Part shown: positions 41,998 to 51,141 of the stretch, one piece after another
Layout of the letters: each line of letters begins with the position of its first letter
Position numbering within the stretch: the first letter of the stretch is position 1
Origin: an uncultured Chitinophaga sp.
Lineage (GTDB): Bacteria > Bacteroidota > Bacteroidia > Chitinophagales > Chitinophagaceae
Assembly: GCF_902168175.1 (NCBI RefSeq)
Contig: NZ_CABHOU010000054.1
Coordinates: 248,001 to 312,000 of the forward strand
DNA: 64,000 bases
Direction of reading: 5' to 3'
Program-made: the position numbers and the translations under genes
The notes under the pieces: model-generated
The model's input: only the letters and a program-made list of their open reading frames with translations
Database searches by the model: none
What the model was told of the DNA's origin: nothing

Positions 41998-44070
41998 ATG
42001 AACTTTCCAGACAACAAAAATAAAACTGCGCTGCTGTTTGATAGAGATCTCAGCTGGCTGTCGTTCAATTTCCGGGTGCTGCTGATGGCGGCTGAACCGG
42101 GTGTGCCGTTATATGAGCGCATCAACTTTCTTTCTATTTTTTCTTCTAACCTGGATGAGTTCTTTCGTGTGCGTATGCCTGCTATCCTGGCCATGAGTCA
42201 GTTGTTGCCGGGCAAAACCCTGAAGGATGGTGATGTGCCGGATAGCGGCATACTGGAGAAAGTAAGACGGACAATTAAACACCAGCAGGAAACATACGGA
42301 CAGATACTGACCAAGGGCATACTGCCGGCTTTGAAGGAAAAGGGAGTGCATCTTTATTATGGAGCGTCACTGCTGCCGGAACACATGGATACGGCGACCG
42401 ATTTTTTCCTGACGAAAGTATTGTCGTACCTGCAGGTTTTATGGATTAATACTGATAAACCCGGAAAGGTTTTCCTGGAGAATAATAAACTGTACTTCGC
42501 GGTAAGCGTGACGCCGGAAGGAAGTACGGAACAACGTTACGTAATTGTTAATATTCCTGCCGACGAGGTGCCTCGCTTCCTCCCGCTGCCGGGCGATTCG
42601 CCTGTTTATATTGCCTGGCTCGACGATGTGATCCGCGAGCACCTGCCATACATTTTTCCTTATCACACGATCAATGGCTGTTACAGCGTAAAAATAACCC
42701 GCGATGCCGAAATGGACCTGGATGAACTGAGCAGCGATATGCTGGCCCAGGTGGAAAAGATGGTGATGCACCGCGAAATAGGATTGCCCACCCGCTTTTT
42801 GTATGACCAGGCTATGCCCGAAGATATGCTGCAACAGCTGGCGTTGTATTTCGAAGTGTTGCCGGAAGAGCGTGTTGCGGGCGGCCGTTACCACAACCTG
42901 AAAGATCTGAACTCATTACCCATGCCCATTAAAGGGCCTGGCTTAAAATATCCGTCCTTTCCGCCTGCCAATGTTCAGGTGCTGGACAATGCGCCCACCC
43001 TCGATACGGTGCTGAAGAAGGACGTGCTTTTGCACCTGCCTTACCAGCGTTATCACTACATCCTGCGTTTCTTTAATGAAGCCGCCATAGATCCGGATGT
43101 GAAAGAGATTTATGTAACACTTTACCGCGTTGCTTCCGGCTCACAAATCGTGAATGCCCTTATCAGTGCTGCGAGAAACGGTAAAAAGGTAACCGTTCTG
43201 GTAGAGCTGAAAGCGCGTTTCGATGAGGAAAATAACATCCGTTGGGCAAAACGCATGAAGGATGCGGGCGTTAAAATTGTATACAGCATACCCGGTTTAA
43301 AGGTGCATGCTAAAATTGCCCTGGTAAAACGTAAACGCGGATTACACTGGGATCATGTGGGGTTAATGGCTACGGGCAACTTTAACGAAAGCACCGCCCG
43401 TTTTTACACCGACCATGTGCTGCTTACTGCCCACCGTGAAATGACGCAGGAAATGGAATTGCTGTTTATGTACCTGCAAACCCGTCAACAGCCGCAGGCT
43501 TATGGGTTTATTCCTTTTAAACAGTTGCTTGTAGCCCAGTTTAATCTTTTAGAAAGATTTAAGGGGATGATAGACCGGGAGATTGGTTTTGCGAGAGCTG
43601 GCAAAAAGGCGGGCATCACCATCAAACTAAATAACCTGCAGGAAAAGGCAATGATAGAAAAACTGTACGAGGCGGGAGAAGCAGGAGTGAAGATAGAACT
43701 GATCATCAGGGGAATTTGTTGCCTGGTACCCGGTCATAGTCCGAACATTACGCTGCGCAGGATTGTAGACCGTTACCTGGAACATGCACGTATATTCCTG
43801 TTTCACAACGATGGTAACGAAGAAATATACCTCGGCTCCGCCGACTGGATGAACCGTAACCTGCACCGTCGTATTGAAGTGTGTTTCCCGATATATGGGG
43901 CTGAATTGAAAAAGCAGGTAAAAGATATACTGGCGCTACAGTTGGCAGATAATACAAATGCCGTAATATTGGACAACGAAATGAACAATATACCCGTGGT
44001 CCGCGGGGCTAATGAGCCCGAAGTAAACGCGCAGTCCCGGATTTACGATTACGTTAAAGACTTAAAATAA
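41998..44070 (+). CDS. ppk1: Polyphosphate kinase 1
   Basis: A 690-aa PPK1 of usual length. The N domain starts FDRDLSWLSFNFRVL; the head follows, then two phospholipase-D-like C domains. The autophosphorylated histidine is His437 in GLKVHAKIALVKRK, and the second catalytic histidine lies in the RRIVDRYLEHARIFLFHN region. YRVASGSQIVNALISAARNGKKVTVLVELKARFDEENNIRWA is the conserved C1 segment. It makes polyphosphate from ATP. It is the second gene of an operon headed by the HD-PycTM gene, and its stop overlaps the ATG of the thioredoxin gene (TAATG). Confidence 0.96.
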   Translation: MNFPDNKNKTALLFDRDLSWLSFNFRVLLMAAEPGVPLYERINFLSIFSSNLDEFFRVRMPAILAMSQLLPGKTLKDGDVPDSGILEKVRRTIKHQQETYGQILTKGILPALKEKGVHLYYGASLLPEHMDTATDFFLTKVLSYLQVLWINTDKPGKVFLENNKLYFAVSVTPEGSTEQRYVIVNIPADEVPRFLPLPGDSPVYIAWLDDVIREHLPYIFPYHTINGCYSVKITRDAEMDLDELSSDMLAQVEKMVMHREIGLPTRFLYDQAMPEDMLQQLALYFEVLPEERVAGGRYHNLKDLNSLPMPIKGPGLKYPSFPPANVQVLDNAPTLDTVLKKDVLLHLPYQRYHYILRFFNEAAIDPDVKEIYVTLYRVASGSQIVNALISAARNGKKVTVLVELKARFDEENNIRWAKRMKDAGVKIVYSIPGLKVHAKIALVKRKRGLHWDHVGLMATGNFNESTARFYTDHVLLTAHREMTQEMELLFMYLQTRQQPQAYGFIPFKQLLVAQFNLLERFKGMIDREIGFARAGKKAGITIKLNNLQEKAMIEKLYEAGEAGVKIELIIRGICCLVPGHSPNITLRRIVDRYLEHARIFLFHNDGNEEIYLGSADWMNRNLHRRIEVCFPIYGAELKKQVKDILALQLADNTNAVILDNEMNNIPVVRGANEPEVNAQSRIYDYVKDLK

Positions 44071-44582
44071 TGATGAAGTTTATTGCAGCCATAGGCCTTA
44101 TTGTAACATTCGCCCTGCCTTCCCATGCGCAGGATATGAAGAAAAGTAACCTCGACAGCATTTATAATCCGAAAGCCAATGCCGAGGCGGAACTGGCGGC
44201 GGTTATCAAAAAGGCCGCAGTGGAAAAGAAACATGTGTTGGTGCAGGTCGGTGGTAACTGGTGCATCTGGTGCAAACGACTGTATAAATTCGTAGACGAT
44301 AACGCCGAACTGAGCGAATACCGCGATAATAACTACATCGTTTATCACCTGAATTATAGTCCCGAGAACAAAAACCTGCCTATACTCGCGAAATATGGTT
44401 ACCCGCAACGTTTCGGCTTTCCTGTATTGCTGGTGTTAGATGGCAAGGGGAAACTGCTGCACATCCAGGACAGCGGGTTATTGGAATCCGCTGATTCGTA
44501 CGATAAAAGAAAGGTGCTTACCTTTTTCAAACAATGGACAATGGGCGCTATTAATCCGGCAACCTATCAGCCTAAATCTTAA
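44070..44582 (+). CDS. Secreted thioredoxin-like protein
   Basis: A 170-aa protein with signal peptide MMKFIAAIGLIVTFALPSHAQ. The thioredoxin fold carries Cys65-Ile-Trp-Cys68 in GGNWCIWCKRLYKF, close to DUF255/DsbD-gamma-like CxxC motifs. A cis-proline lies in RFGFPVLLVLDGKGKLLH. It should act in the periplasm on disulfides. It starts with the last base of the ppk1 stop codon and ends 2 bp before the DUF4442 gene, so it is clearly co-transcribed; the reason for linkage with polyphosphate is not known. Confidence 0.93.
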   Translation: MMKFIAAIGLIVTFALPSHAQDMKKSNLDSIYNPKANAEAELAAVIKKAAVEKKHVLVQVGGNWCIWCKRLYKFVDDNAELSEYRDNNYIVYHLNYSPENKNLPILAKYGYPQRFGFPVLLVLDGKGKLLHIQDSGLLESADSYDKRKVLTFFKQWTMGAINPATYQPKS

Positions 44583-44584
44583 TC

Positions 44585-45082
44585 ATGGTAAAGGCAATAG
44601 ATCATAACAGGGTAGATGCATTTATCCGGAAAATGAACAGCCGGTTACAGTTTACACTGTTTCTGCTGGTGAAGTTGCCAATAGCTTTGATAAGCGGAGT
44701 GCGTGTAACGCACCTCGATAAAAATTCCTGCACTGCGAAAGTGCCTTACAAATGGCTTTCGCAAAATCCATTTAAATCTACTTACTTCGCCTGCCTTAGC
44801 ATGGCGGCGGAAATGAGTACAGGCGCGCTGGCTATCATGTATACGCAGGCGTCTGCAAAACGCATGTCTATGCTGGTAACGGGTATGGAAGCCAGCTTCT
44901 CAAAAAAAGCAAAAGGTATTACCTGGTTTACCTGCCAGGCCGGCGGTCAGATAGAAGCTGCTGTTGACCAGGCCGTACAGTCAGGTGAACCGGTTACGAT
45001 AAAAGTTGTTACTACAGGTATGGATAAAGATGGCCAGCTAATTGCCACATTCAACATTACCTGGTCTTTTAAAGCTAATTAA
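44585..45082 (+). CDS. DUF4442 hotdog-fold protein
   Basis: A 165-aa protein of the DUF4442 / PaaI-like thioesterase group: a helical start (FIRKMNSRLQFTLFLLVKLPIALISGVRV), then NPFKSTYFACLSMAAEMSTGALAIMY as the hotdog helix, then the strands ASFSKKAKGITWFTC and NITWSF. An Asp or Asn at the helix start is the usual catalytic place in thioesterases; the relation is not proven. Substrate unknown. It is in the same operon, 2 bp after the thioredoxin gene and 7 bp before the nuclease gene. Confidence 0.85.
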   Translation: MVKAIDHNRVDAFIRKMNSRLQFTLFLLVKLPIALISGVRVTHLDKNSCTAKVPYKWLSQNPFKSTYFACLSMAAEMSTGALAIMYTQASAKRMSMLVTGMEASFSKKAKGITWFTCQAGGQIEAAVDQAVQSGEPVTIKVVTTGMDKDGQLIATFNITWSFKAN

Positions 45083-45089
45083 ACTGATT

Positions 45090-46490
45090 ATGAAGATCGC
45101 ATTCCACGGAGCTGCACGTACTGTTACCGGTTCGAAACATATCATTACGCTGAAGAATGGTAAGAAAATACTGCTCGATTGCGGTATGTTCCAGGGTATG
45201 GGCCCCGATACCGATGCCCTGAACCGCGACTTCGGTTTTGAGCCGGCAGATATCACTTACATGATTCTTTCCCACGCCCACATTGACCACTCCGGATTGA
45301 TTCCGCGGTTAACGAAGCTGGGATACCAGGGTAAGATCTATTGCACGCACGCCACCAGAGACCTTACAGAAATTCTCCTCATGGACTCTGCGGAGATCCA
45401 GGAAGACGATGTGAAGTTTACGAATAAGAAACTGGCCAGGGAAGGCCGCCCATACCTTCAGCCACTTTACACAATAGAAGATGCAAAACGTGCGCTGGAT
45501 CAGTTACGTCCTGTATTGTACAGGCAGTGGTTCAGCATAGACGATGATGTTGAAGTAATGTTCACCGATGCAGGCCACATTATTGGCAGCGCTGCTGTAC
45601 ACCTTCGCATTACCGAAAATGGTAAAACACAGCAAATAACCTTCAGTGGCGATATTGGCCGTTACCGCGACGAAATATTGAAGTCACCGGAAGAGTTTCC
45701 GCAGGCGGATGTAATTATCATGGAATCGACTTATGGCGATTCGTTGCATACAGACGTGCAACCGGCGGACGAGCAGTTGCTGCGCCACATTCATGATACC
45801 TGTATCAAAAAGAAAGGGAAATTAATTATACCTGCTTTTAGTGTGGGCCGTACGCAGGAGTTGCTGTACGCATTAAACAAAGCCCAGTTAAATGGCATTC
45901 TTCCGAATGTAGATATTTTTGTGGACAGCCCGCTGTCCATGGAAGCGACTGATGTTACCCGTAAACATCCGGAATGTTTTAACCGCACCATACAAAAGCT
46001 GCTGGAGAAGGATGAAGATCCATTCGATTTCCCGGGACTGCGTTACATAAAATCAGTATCGGAATCGAAACTGCTTAATATGCGAAAAGACCCCTGTGTC
46101 ATCATTTCTGCGTCGGGCATGGCCGAGGCGGGCAGAGTGAAACACCACATTGCCAATGGCATCGATGAATGGAAAAACACCATACTGCTGGTAGGTTACT
46201 GCGAGCCACAGTCGTTAGGTGGAAGGCTGATGAGAGGGGCGAAAGAAGTTTCTATTTACGGTACACGTTACGAAGTAAAGGCAGAGGTTGGGATTATTCG
46301 TTCCTTAAGTGCGCATGGCGATTATGAAGATCTGAGCCAGTGGCTTGCCTGCCAAAAGCCTGCGGCTGTGAAAAAACTTTTCCTGGTACATGGCGAATAC
46401 GATGTACAGCAGCACTTCCGCGATTGGCTCATCAAGAAAGGCTACCACGATGTTTCTATACCAGACCGTCATTTTGAGATAGGCGTTTAA
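45090..46490 (+). CDS. Metallo-beta-lactamase/beta-CASP RNA nuclease
   Basis: A 466-aa protein from the ATG at 45090 (MKIAFHGAARTVTGSKHII), the usual start for this family; the open frame extends back into the DUF4442 gene by a TTG, which is unlikely. The MBL motif is HAHIDH (62-67), followed by FTDAGHIIGSAAVHL and FSGDIGRYRD. The beta-CASP segment (about 205-350) has IMESTYGD, IPAFSVGRTQELLYAL and ISASGMAEAGRVKHH, and the C-terminal RMMBL has SAHGDYEDLSQWL and VHGE. The family includes CPSF-like RNA endonucleases. It is the last gene of the operon that starts at 40708. Confidence 0.92.
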   Translation: MKIAFHGAARTVTGSKHIITLKNGKKILLDCGMFQGMGPDTDALNRDFGFEPADITYMILSHAHIDHSGLIPRLTKLGYQGKIYCTHATRDLTEILLMDSAEIQEDDVKFTNKKLAREGRPYLQPLYTIEDAKRALDQLRPVLYRQWFSIDDDVEVMFTDAGHIIGSAAVHLRITENGKTQQITFSGDIGRYRDEILKSPEEFPQADVIIMESTYGDSLHTDVQPADEQLLRHIHDTCIKKKGKLIIPAFSVGRTQELLYALNKAQLNGILPNVDIFVDSPLSMEATDVTRKHPECFNRTIQKLLEKDEDPFDFPGLRYIKSVSESKLLNMRKDPCVIISASGMAEAGRVKHHIANGIDEWKNTILLVGYCEPQSLGGRLMRGAKEVSIYGTRYEVKAEVGIIRSLSAHGDYEDLSQWLACQKPAAVKKLFLVHGEYDVQQHFRDWLIKKGYHDVSIPDRHFEIGV

Positions 46491-46492
46491 TA

Positions 46493-49400
46493 TCAGTCTT
46501 CTATCAATGGAAGCCACAGGTTCACTCTGGTGCCTGTGGCTTTTTCATGTTCGTCCTTCAGGTCTTCGATATCGAAAGACGCATCCATGTCGAAGCGGCT
46601 GTTGTATAATGACAGGCGGTCGCGGGTAATTTGCAAACCTTTCGACGCGTGTTTTTGCCCATTACCCTGCTTCATTGCAATAGCGGCCTCCCTGCCCACA
46701 CCATTATCCTCAATGGTACAAAGAATACGATCGTTCACGATATGGAAACTAAGTATAAGCAAACCTTTGCCGGATTTATGCAGCAGTCCGTGCCAGATGG
46801 CATTTTCAAGGAAAGGCTGTATGATCATGGAAGGTATTTCCATGTAATCTACGTCCAGCTCGGGATCAATAACTACCTGGTAGGTAAACTGATCGGCGAG
46901 GCGCAGTTTTTCCAGTTCGAGGTAGTTTTCCAGCATATCCAGTTCCTTGGCAATAGAAATATTATTTAATTGAGAATGGTCCAGTACGTTGCGTATGAGG
47001 CGTGCGAAGCGGCCGAGGTACGAGAGTGCCTGCTCCGTTTCGTTCTTCATCATAAACGTTTGGATAGAGTTTAACGAATTGAAGATGAAATGTGGGTTCA
47101 TTTGCGCACGAAGCGCTTTCATTTCCAGCTGGGCAATTTGTTGCTGGAAGGCCGCACGCTTTTTTTCATCACGTTTTACCAGGTAAAGCCTTGCCTGGAA
47201 GTAGCCGTAAATAAGGCTAAGGCCGAAAAGAATTAGCAGTGAGCGGAACCACCAGGTTTGCCAGAAGGCAGGCTGCACTACGATATTCAGCGTAGTCATA
47301 TTTTCGGAGAAGACACCCGCGGTGTTAATACTGCGTACGCGAAAGGTATAGTCGCCTGGTGCCAGGTTGGTATATCTTGCACTCAATAATCCCTGTGCGT
47401 TCACCCACCTTTCGTCTACGCCATCTAACTTATAATAATACCGTAGCCGCTCATGGTGGTATTGCAGGCTTTTAAATTCAATACTGATAAAATTTTGACG
47501 ATAACTGAGCGTAATTGGCTGGTCGTTACTGATAAGCGAATCGATGATCATTGCATTGTCCAGCACGCGGAAACCCGTAATGGTAACGTCCGGGGGTGGC
47601 GGCGAGGTAACCAGTCTTAAAGGATCGAATGCCAGCACGTGGTCGGAGGCTCCGGTCATTATGCGCCCATCGTTCAGTAGTGCGATACGTCGCCTTACTT
47701 TCCGGCTATTATCAATAATATCGTCGTTTTGAACAAAAGAAATCAGTGCGCGGCGGCGCGTATCGAACCGGTAAAAGCCGTACTGTGTAGTAAGCCAGAT
47801 GCCGTTATAGCGACTTCCTTTAAGACTCAGCACCCATTCATCAAAAAAAGAATCGTTAACTTTTAGTGGTTCATAGGTATTGCTGCGGCTATTGTATATG
47901 AACAGGCCATGGTCGGTGCCTGCCAGCATCATGGTATCGCTAACGAGGTAAAGGCAACTGATGTTGCGGATGCTATCCAGCCCGTTTTGCCAGAATACAA
48001 TGTGCCGGTCGATTTTGTTGGTGTTTTTATTGAACAGGAGGATGCCGCCTGTGCTGGTGGCCAGCCATAGCAACGAGTCGCCCTGCGGTTCAATGTCCAT
48101 TACAGAGGTGCTGCGATGCAGCGTTTCAAGTACGGTGTTGTAAAGTGATACCTTGCCGTTAACCGGGTTCCATTCGGCCAGGCCACGTTTGTAAAGCCCT
48201 ATCCATACTGAAGTGTCGTTATCCGGGTAAATTTTTAACACGGTCTGATCGCCGAATTCGTTGGGGTGGTGGTGGGCGAAGGTGCCTTTCTGCGGATCAA
48301 GAACCGACAACATCCCGTTTTCCTGACCAATTACGATATGGCCATTCTTTAGTTCATTGATGCTCCACACGAGGCTATGCTCTTCTACCAGGCCGTGCAA
48401 AGGATCTTTATCATGATAGCGTACGTTTTTCTTTAACTGGAATGTATTGTCCATCCATGCTATGCCTTGTCCCCAGTATCCAATAAACACATCTCCCGTG
48501 CTGCTCTGAAAAATATCGGTTACTTCCGAGCGCGGCAGGGTAGCTCCGTTAAGGGCAACGTTGCTACGATGGTCCAGGCGGGTAAACGACTGGCTGTGCA
48601 GGCTGAGGATGTTTACACCAAGATCGGTGCCCACCCAAAGGTGGCCATCACGATCGTTGAGAAAGCAGTTAACCTCGTAGTCGTAGTGCAATCCCAGTTC
48701 ATCTTTATTATTACCGAAGATGTGTTCTGTGAATTTATTAGCGGTGCTATCATACCGGAAAATACCATTGTGTTCTGTACCTACCCAGATGTTGCGGTCA
48801 ATATCAAGAGTAATGTCATAGGGCCTTACAGCTATATTTTGCTTCTCCGGATGCGGAAAAGTATATTCCTGCAATTGGTTAGTGATGGGCTGGTACCGGT
48901 ATAACACGCTGTTTCTGCTGGAAATCCATAACTGACCGCGGTGATCGGGAAGTATTTTTTTTGCGCTGGATGGGATGTTGAGGACAGCAAGTTGATCCGG
49001 GTTATTGGTGGAGGAATAAACCGTCTTCCTGTTTTTACTGAACAGGAAAAGCTGCCGCAGGCCACTGATCCAGAGATTACCGTGCGCGTCTTCGGCAATG
49101 GCACTCCTCATTTGGCTGGCAATGCTGTCAGGCAGCGCCGGGTGTTGCCTGAAACGGTTGTTGGCTGCATCTAACCAAAACAAACCAGCCCGCGTAGTTG
49201 CCCAGATCTCGCCATCATGGTCTTCCATGAGGTTGTAGCAGGAAAGTCCTTCCAGTTCATCACCCTCCAATTGTACCGGAATGATCTGTTCCCGCGCAAA
49301 AGCGGGATCGTACATCCGGATATTGTCTGGCGTGCCTGCCCATATGCGCCCCCGACGGTCCTCCATCAGGCATATATCCTCGTAGTAAATAGATCCCGGT

Positions 49401-49657
49401 ACGCGGTTGTAATCCGCTATGGTAATAAAATTACTGCCATCGTAACGCTGAAGGGCTGTGCTGGCTATCCATATAAAGCCTTTATGGTCCTGCAGAATGG
49501 CCGAAACGTGATTGCTGGCCAGCCCGTCCTGCATGGTAAGGTGTTTGAAGGTATAGGCATTAGGCGACTGCTGCGCCTTCGCCGGTATGTATAAGCATAA
49601 GGCCAGGCACCATTTCAGAATGCTGCTGACTCGTAAGCATTGTCTGTAAAAGGCCAT
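46493..49657 (-). CDS. Two-component regulator propeller LytS-type sensor kinase
   Basis: A 1054-aa membrane kinase. After a signal peptide (residues 1-27) come two seven-bladed Reg_prop propellers (about 30-690) with repeated DHKGFIWIAS, DRRGRIWAGT, DHDGEIWATT, DRDGHLWVGT motifs, a Y_Y_Y domain (about 700-775, YKLDGVDERWVNAQG and YTFRVRSINTAG), one membrane helix (about 785-805), and a His_kinase domain with His856 in MNPHFIFNSLNSIQ and a HATPase region with IEDNGVGREAA. There is no AraC or receiver part, unlike hybrid two-component systems of polysaccharide loci. It probably signals to a LytTR regulator that is not in the window. It meets the nuclease gene tail to tail with only 2 bp between them. 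Confidence 0.94.
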   Translation of the reverse strand: MAFYRQCLRVSSILKWCLALCLYIPAKAQQSPNAYTFKHLTMQDGLASNHVSAILQDHKGFIWIASTALQRYDGSNFITIADYNRVPGSIYYEDICLMEDRRGRIWAGTPDNIRMYDPAFAREQIIPVQLEGDELEGLSCYNLMEDHDGEIWATTRAGLFWLDAANNRFRQHPALPDSIASQMRSAIAEDAHGNLWISGLRQLFLFSKNRKTVYSSTNNPDQLAVLNIPSSAKKILPDHRGQLWISSRNSVLYRYQPITNQLQEYTFPHPEKQNIAVRPYDITLDIDRNIWVGTEHNGIFRYDSTANKFTEHIFGNNKDELGLHYDYEVNCFLNDRDGHLWVGTDLGVNILSLHSQSFTRLDHRSNVALNGATLPRSEVTDIFQSSTGDVFIGYWGQGIAWMDNTFQLKKNVRYHDKDPLHGLVEEHSLVWSINELKNGHIVIGQENGMLSVLDPQKGTFAHHHPNEFGDQTVLKIYPDNDTSVWIGLYKRGLAEWNPVNGKVSLYNTVLETLHRSTSVMDIEPQGDSLLWLATSTGGILLFNKNTNKIDRHIVFWQNGLDSIRNISCLYLVSDTMMLAGTDHGLFIYNSRSNTYEPLKVNDSFFDEWVLSLKGSRYNGIWLTTQYGFYRFDTRRRALISFVQNDDIIDNSRKVRRRIALLNDGRIMTGASDHVLAFDPLRLVTSPPPPDVTITGFRVLDNAMIIDSLISNDQPITLSYRQNFISIEFKSLQYHHERLRYYYKLDGVDERWVNAQGLLSARYTNLAPGDYTFRVRSINTAGVFSENMTTLNIVVQPAFWQTWWFRSLLILFGLSLIYGYFQARLYLVKRDEKKRAAFQQQIAQLEMKALRAQMNPHFIFNSLNSIQTFMMKNETEQALSYLGRFARLIRNVLDHSQLNNISIAKELDMLENYLELEKLRLADQFTYQVVIDPELDVDYMEIPSMIIQPFLENAIWHGLLHKSGKGLLILSFHIVNDRILCTIEDNGVGREAAIAMKQGNGQKHASKGLQITRDRLSLYNSRFDMDASFDIEDLKDEHEKATGTRVNLWLPLIED

Positions 49658-49706
49658 TAGAGATTATTCACTATCGAAAATACTGTTTTTAAGCACGCGG
49701 TGCTAG

Positions 49707-50954
49707 TTACTGCCCCGCAATTGCGGCCTGGTATTTCTCTTCGTCAAACTCATTTTCGTTTTTCGCTATTACGATGGTGGCTACACCGTTACCAATGAGG
49801 TTGGTAATAGCCCTGGCTTCTGACATAAACCTATCGACCCCCACCAATATTGCCAAACCCTCTACCGGTATAACTTTCAGTACTGCTAAAGTAGATGCTA
49901 GCACGATAAAACCACTACCGGTAATGCCTGCTGCGCCCTTCGACGTAATCATCAATATAAATATCACAGAGGCCTGCTGCCCGATACTTAACGGCACATT
50001 ATATACCTGGGCCATAAAAATTACGGCCATGGAAAGATAAATGCTGGTGCCATCGAGGTTAAAGGAGTATCCGGCGGGGATCACGAGCCCCACTACGGGC
50101 CTTGAACAGCCCAGTTTCTCCAGTTTTTCCATAATACCCGGCAGCGCCGACTCTGAAGAGGAGGTGCCCAGTACGATCAGCAGTTCGTTTCGAATAAATT
50201 TGAGGTATTGCCAGAGGCTGAATTTGTAGAACCTGCAAATAAGGCCGAGTACTACAAATATGAAAAGGAACATAGTAAGATAAACGCTGAACATCAACTG
50301 TACCAGGGATTTTAGCGAGTCCATACCGAATTCACCGATGGTGTAAGCCATACCGCCAAAAGCACCCAATGGCGCCAGTTTCATTACAAACTTGAGGATG
50401 TTAAAAAACACCTGGGATATTTTTTCGAATGTAACGATGATCGATTCACTTTTGGCGCCCATCTTTGAAAGGCCCCAGCCAAAAAGCACCGAAAACACGA
50501 GTACCTGCAGTACATCGCCTTTGGCGAAAGCTTCTACCACGTTGGATGGTACAATGTGACGGATAAACTCCGTCCAGTCGATGCCGCCTGCAGCTTGTTT
50601 TTCAAAACCCGCCACCTTTGAAGCATCCGCCCCTGCCGACGATACGCCTTTGCCAGGTTGCATGATATTGGCCACTATCAGCCCGATAACGATGGCCAGT
50701 GTAGTCACAATTTCAAAATAAAGCAGTGCTTTGCCACCAACGCGGCCTACTTTCTTCATGTCGCCCATCTTCGCAATACCCAAAACAATGGTAAAGAAGA
50801 TAATGGGCGCGATTAACATCCGTATAAGGTTGATAAAAATATCGCTGATGAGTTTGGCAGTATCGGCAAATCCCGGGAAGAAATGACCTACAATAATACC
50901 AATAGTGATAGCAACAAGTACCTGAAAATAAAGATGTCCAAACAGTTTCTTCAT
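49707..50954 (-). CDS. Dicarboxylate/amino acid:cation symporter (DctA/GltP type)
   Basis: A 415-aa DAACS transporter. HP1 contains SSSESALPGIMEKLEKLG and HP2 GAAGITGSGFIVLASTLA; the signature VDRFMSEARAITNLIGNGVATIVIAK near the C-terminus has the DxxRT/N site and is closest to DctA-like members. It imports C4-dicarboxylates or glutamate with Na+ or H+. It is divergent from the desaturase gene, sharing a 187-bp upstream region. Confidence 0.93.
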   Translation of the reverse strand: MKKLFGHLYFQVLVAITIGIIVGHFFPGFADTAKLISDIFINLIRMLIAPIIFFTIVLGIAKMGDMKKVGRVGGKALLYFEIVTTLAIVIGLIVANIMQPGKGVSSAGADASKVAGFEKQAAGGIDWTEFIRHIVPSNVVEAFAKGDVLQVLVFSVLFGWGLSKMGAKSESIIVTFEKISQVFFNILKFVMKLAPLGAFGGMAYTIGEFGMDSLKSLVQLMFSVYLTMFLFIFVVLGLICRFYKFSLWQYLKFIRNELLIVLGTSSSESALPGIMEKLEKLGCSRPVVGLVIPAGYSFNLDGTSIYLSMAVIFMAQVYNVPLSIGQQASVIFILMITSKGAAGITGSGFIVLASTLAVLKVIPVEGLAILVGVDRFMSEARAITNLIGNGVATIVIAKNENEFDEEKYQAAIAGQ

Positions 50955-51061
50955 GACGTAGAGGGAAATTTGGGCCTTAAGATAATGTTAAAAAATTACG
51001 TTATTTGGAGAACTTAATGCCGGGATAGCGATTATCTATTACTCTGGTTAACAGATAGGTG

Positions 51062-51069
51062 TATATTTG
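51062..51069 (+). promoter_or_regulatory. -7 element of the desaturase promoter
   Basis: TATATTTG matches TAnnTTTG; the -33 box is weak. Transcription should start near 51076, upstream of the TGATCTAAATCA site at 51095, so that site would lie at about +20 to +31. Confidence 0.5.
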
Positions 51070-51094
51070 CAGAATCAACTCTCATTACGGGCGC

Positions 51095-51106
51095 TGATCT
51101 AAATCA
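51095..51106. promoter_or_regulatory. Crp/Fnr-type operator in the desaturase leader
   Basis: TGATCTAAATCA, a perfect TGAT-N4-ATCA palindrome. It differs at only one base from the TGATGTAAATCA site in front of nirB/cobA (53675-53686). It fits the FNR/CRP half-site core TGA-N6-TCA. Its place downstream of the likely start site suggests repression. Confidence 0.6.
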
Positions 51107-51141
51107 TTCTTTAGGAATAGCAGGGAATTTAATTTTGCGAC

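Noticed and set aside
45042..45089. Earlier TTG start for the beta-CASP nuclease
   Set aside because: It would overlap DUF4442 coding sequence; the family start is MKIAFHGAA at 45090.
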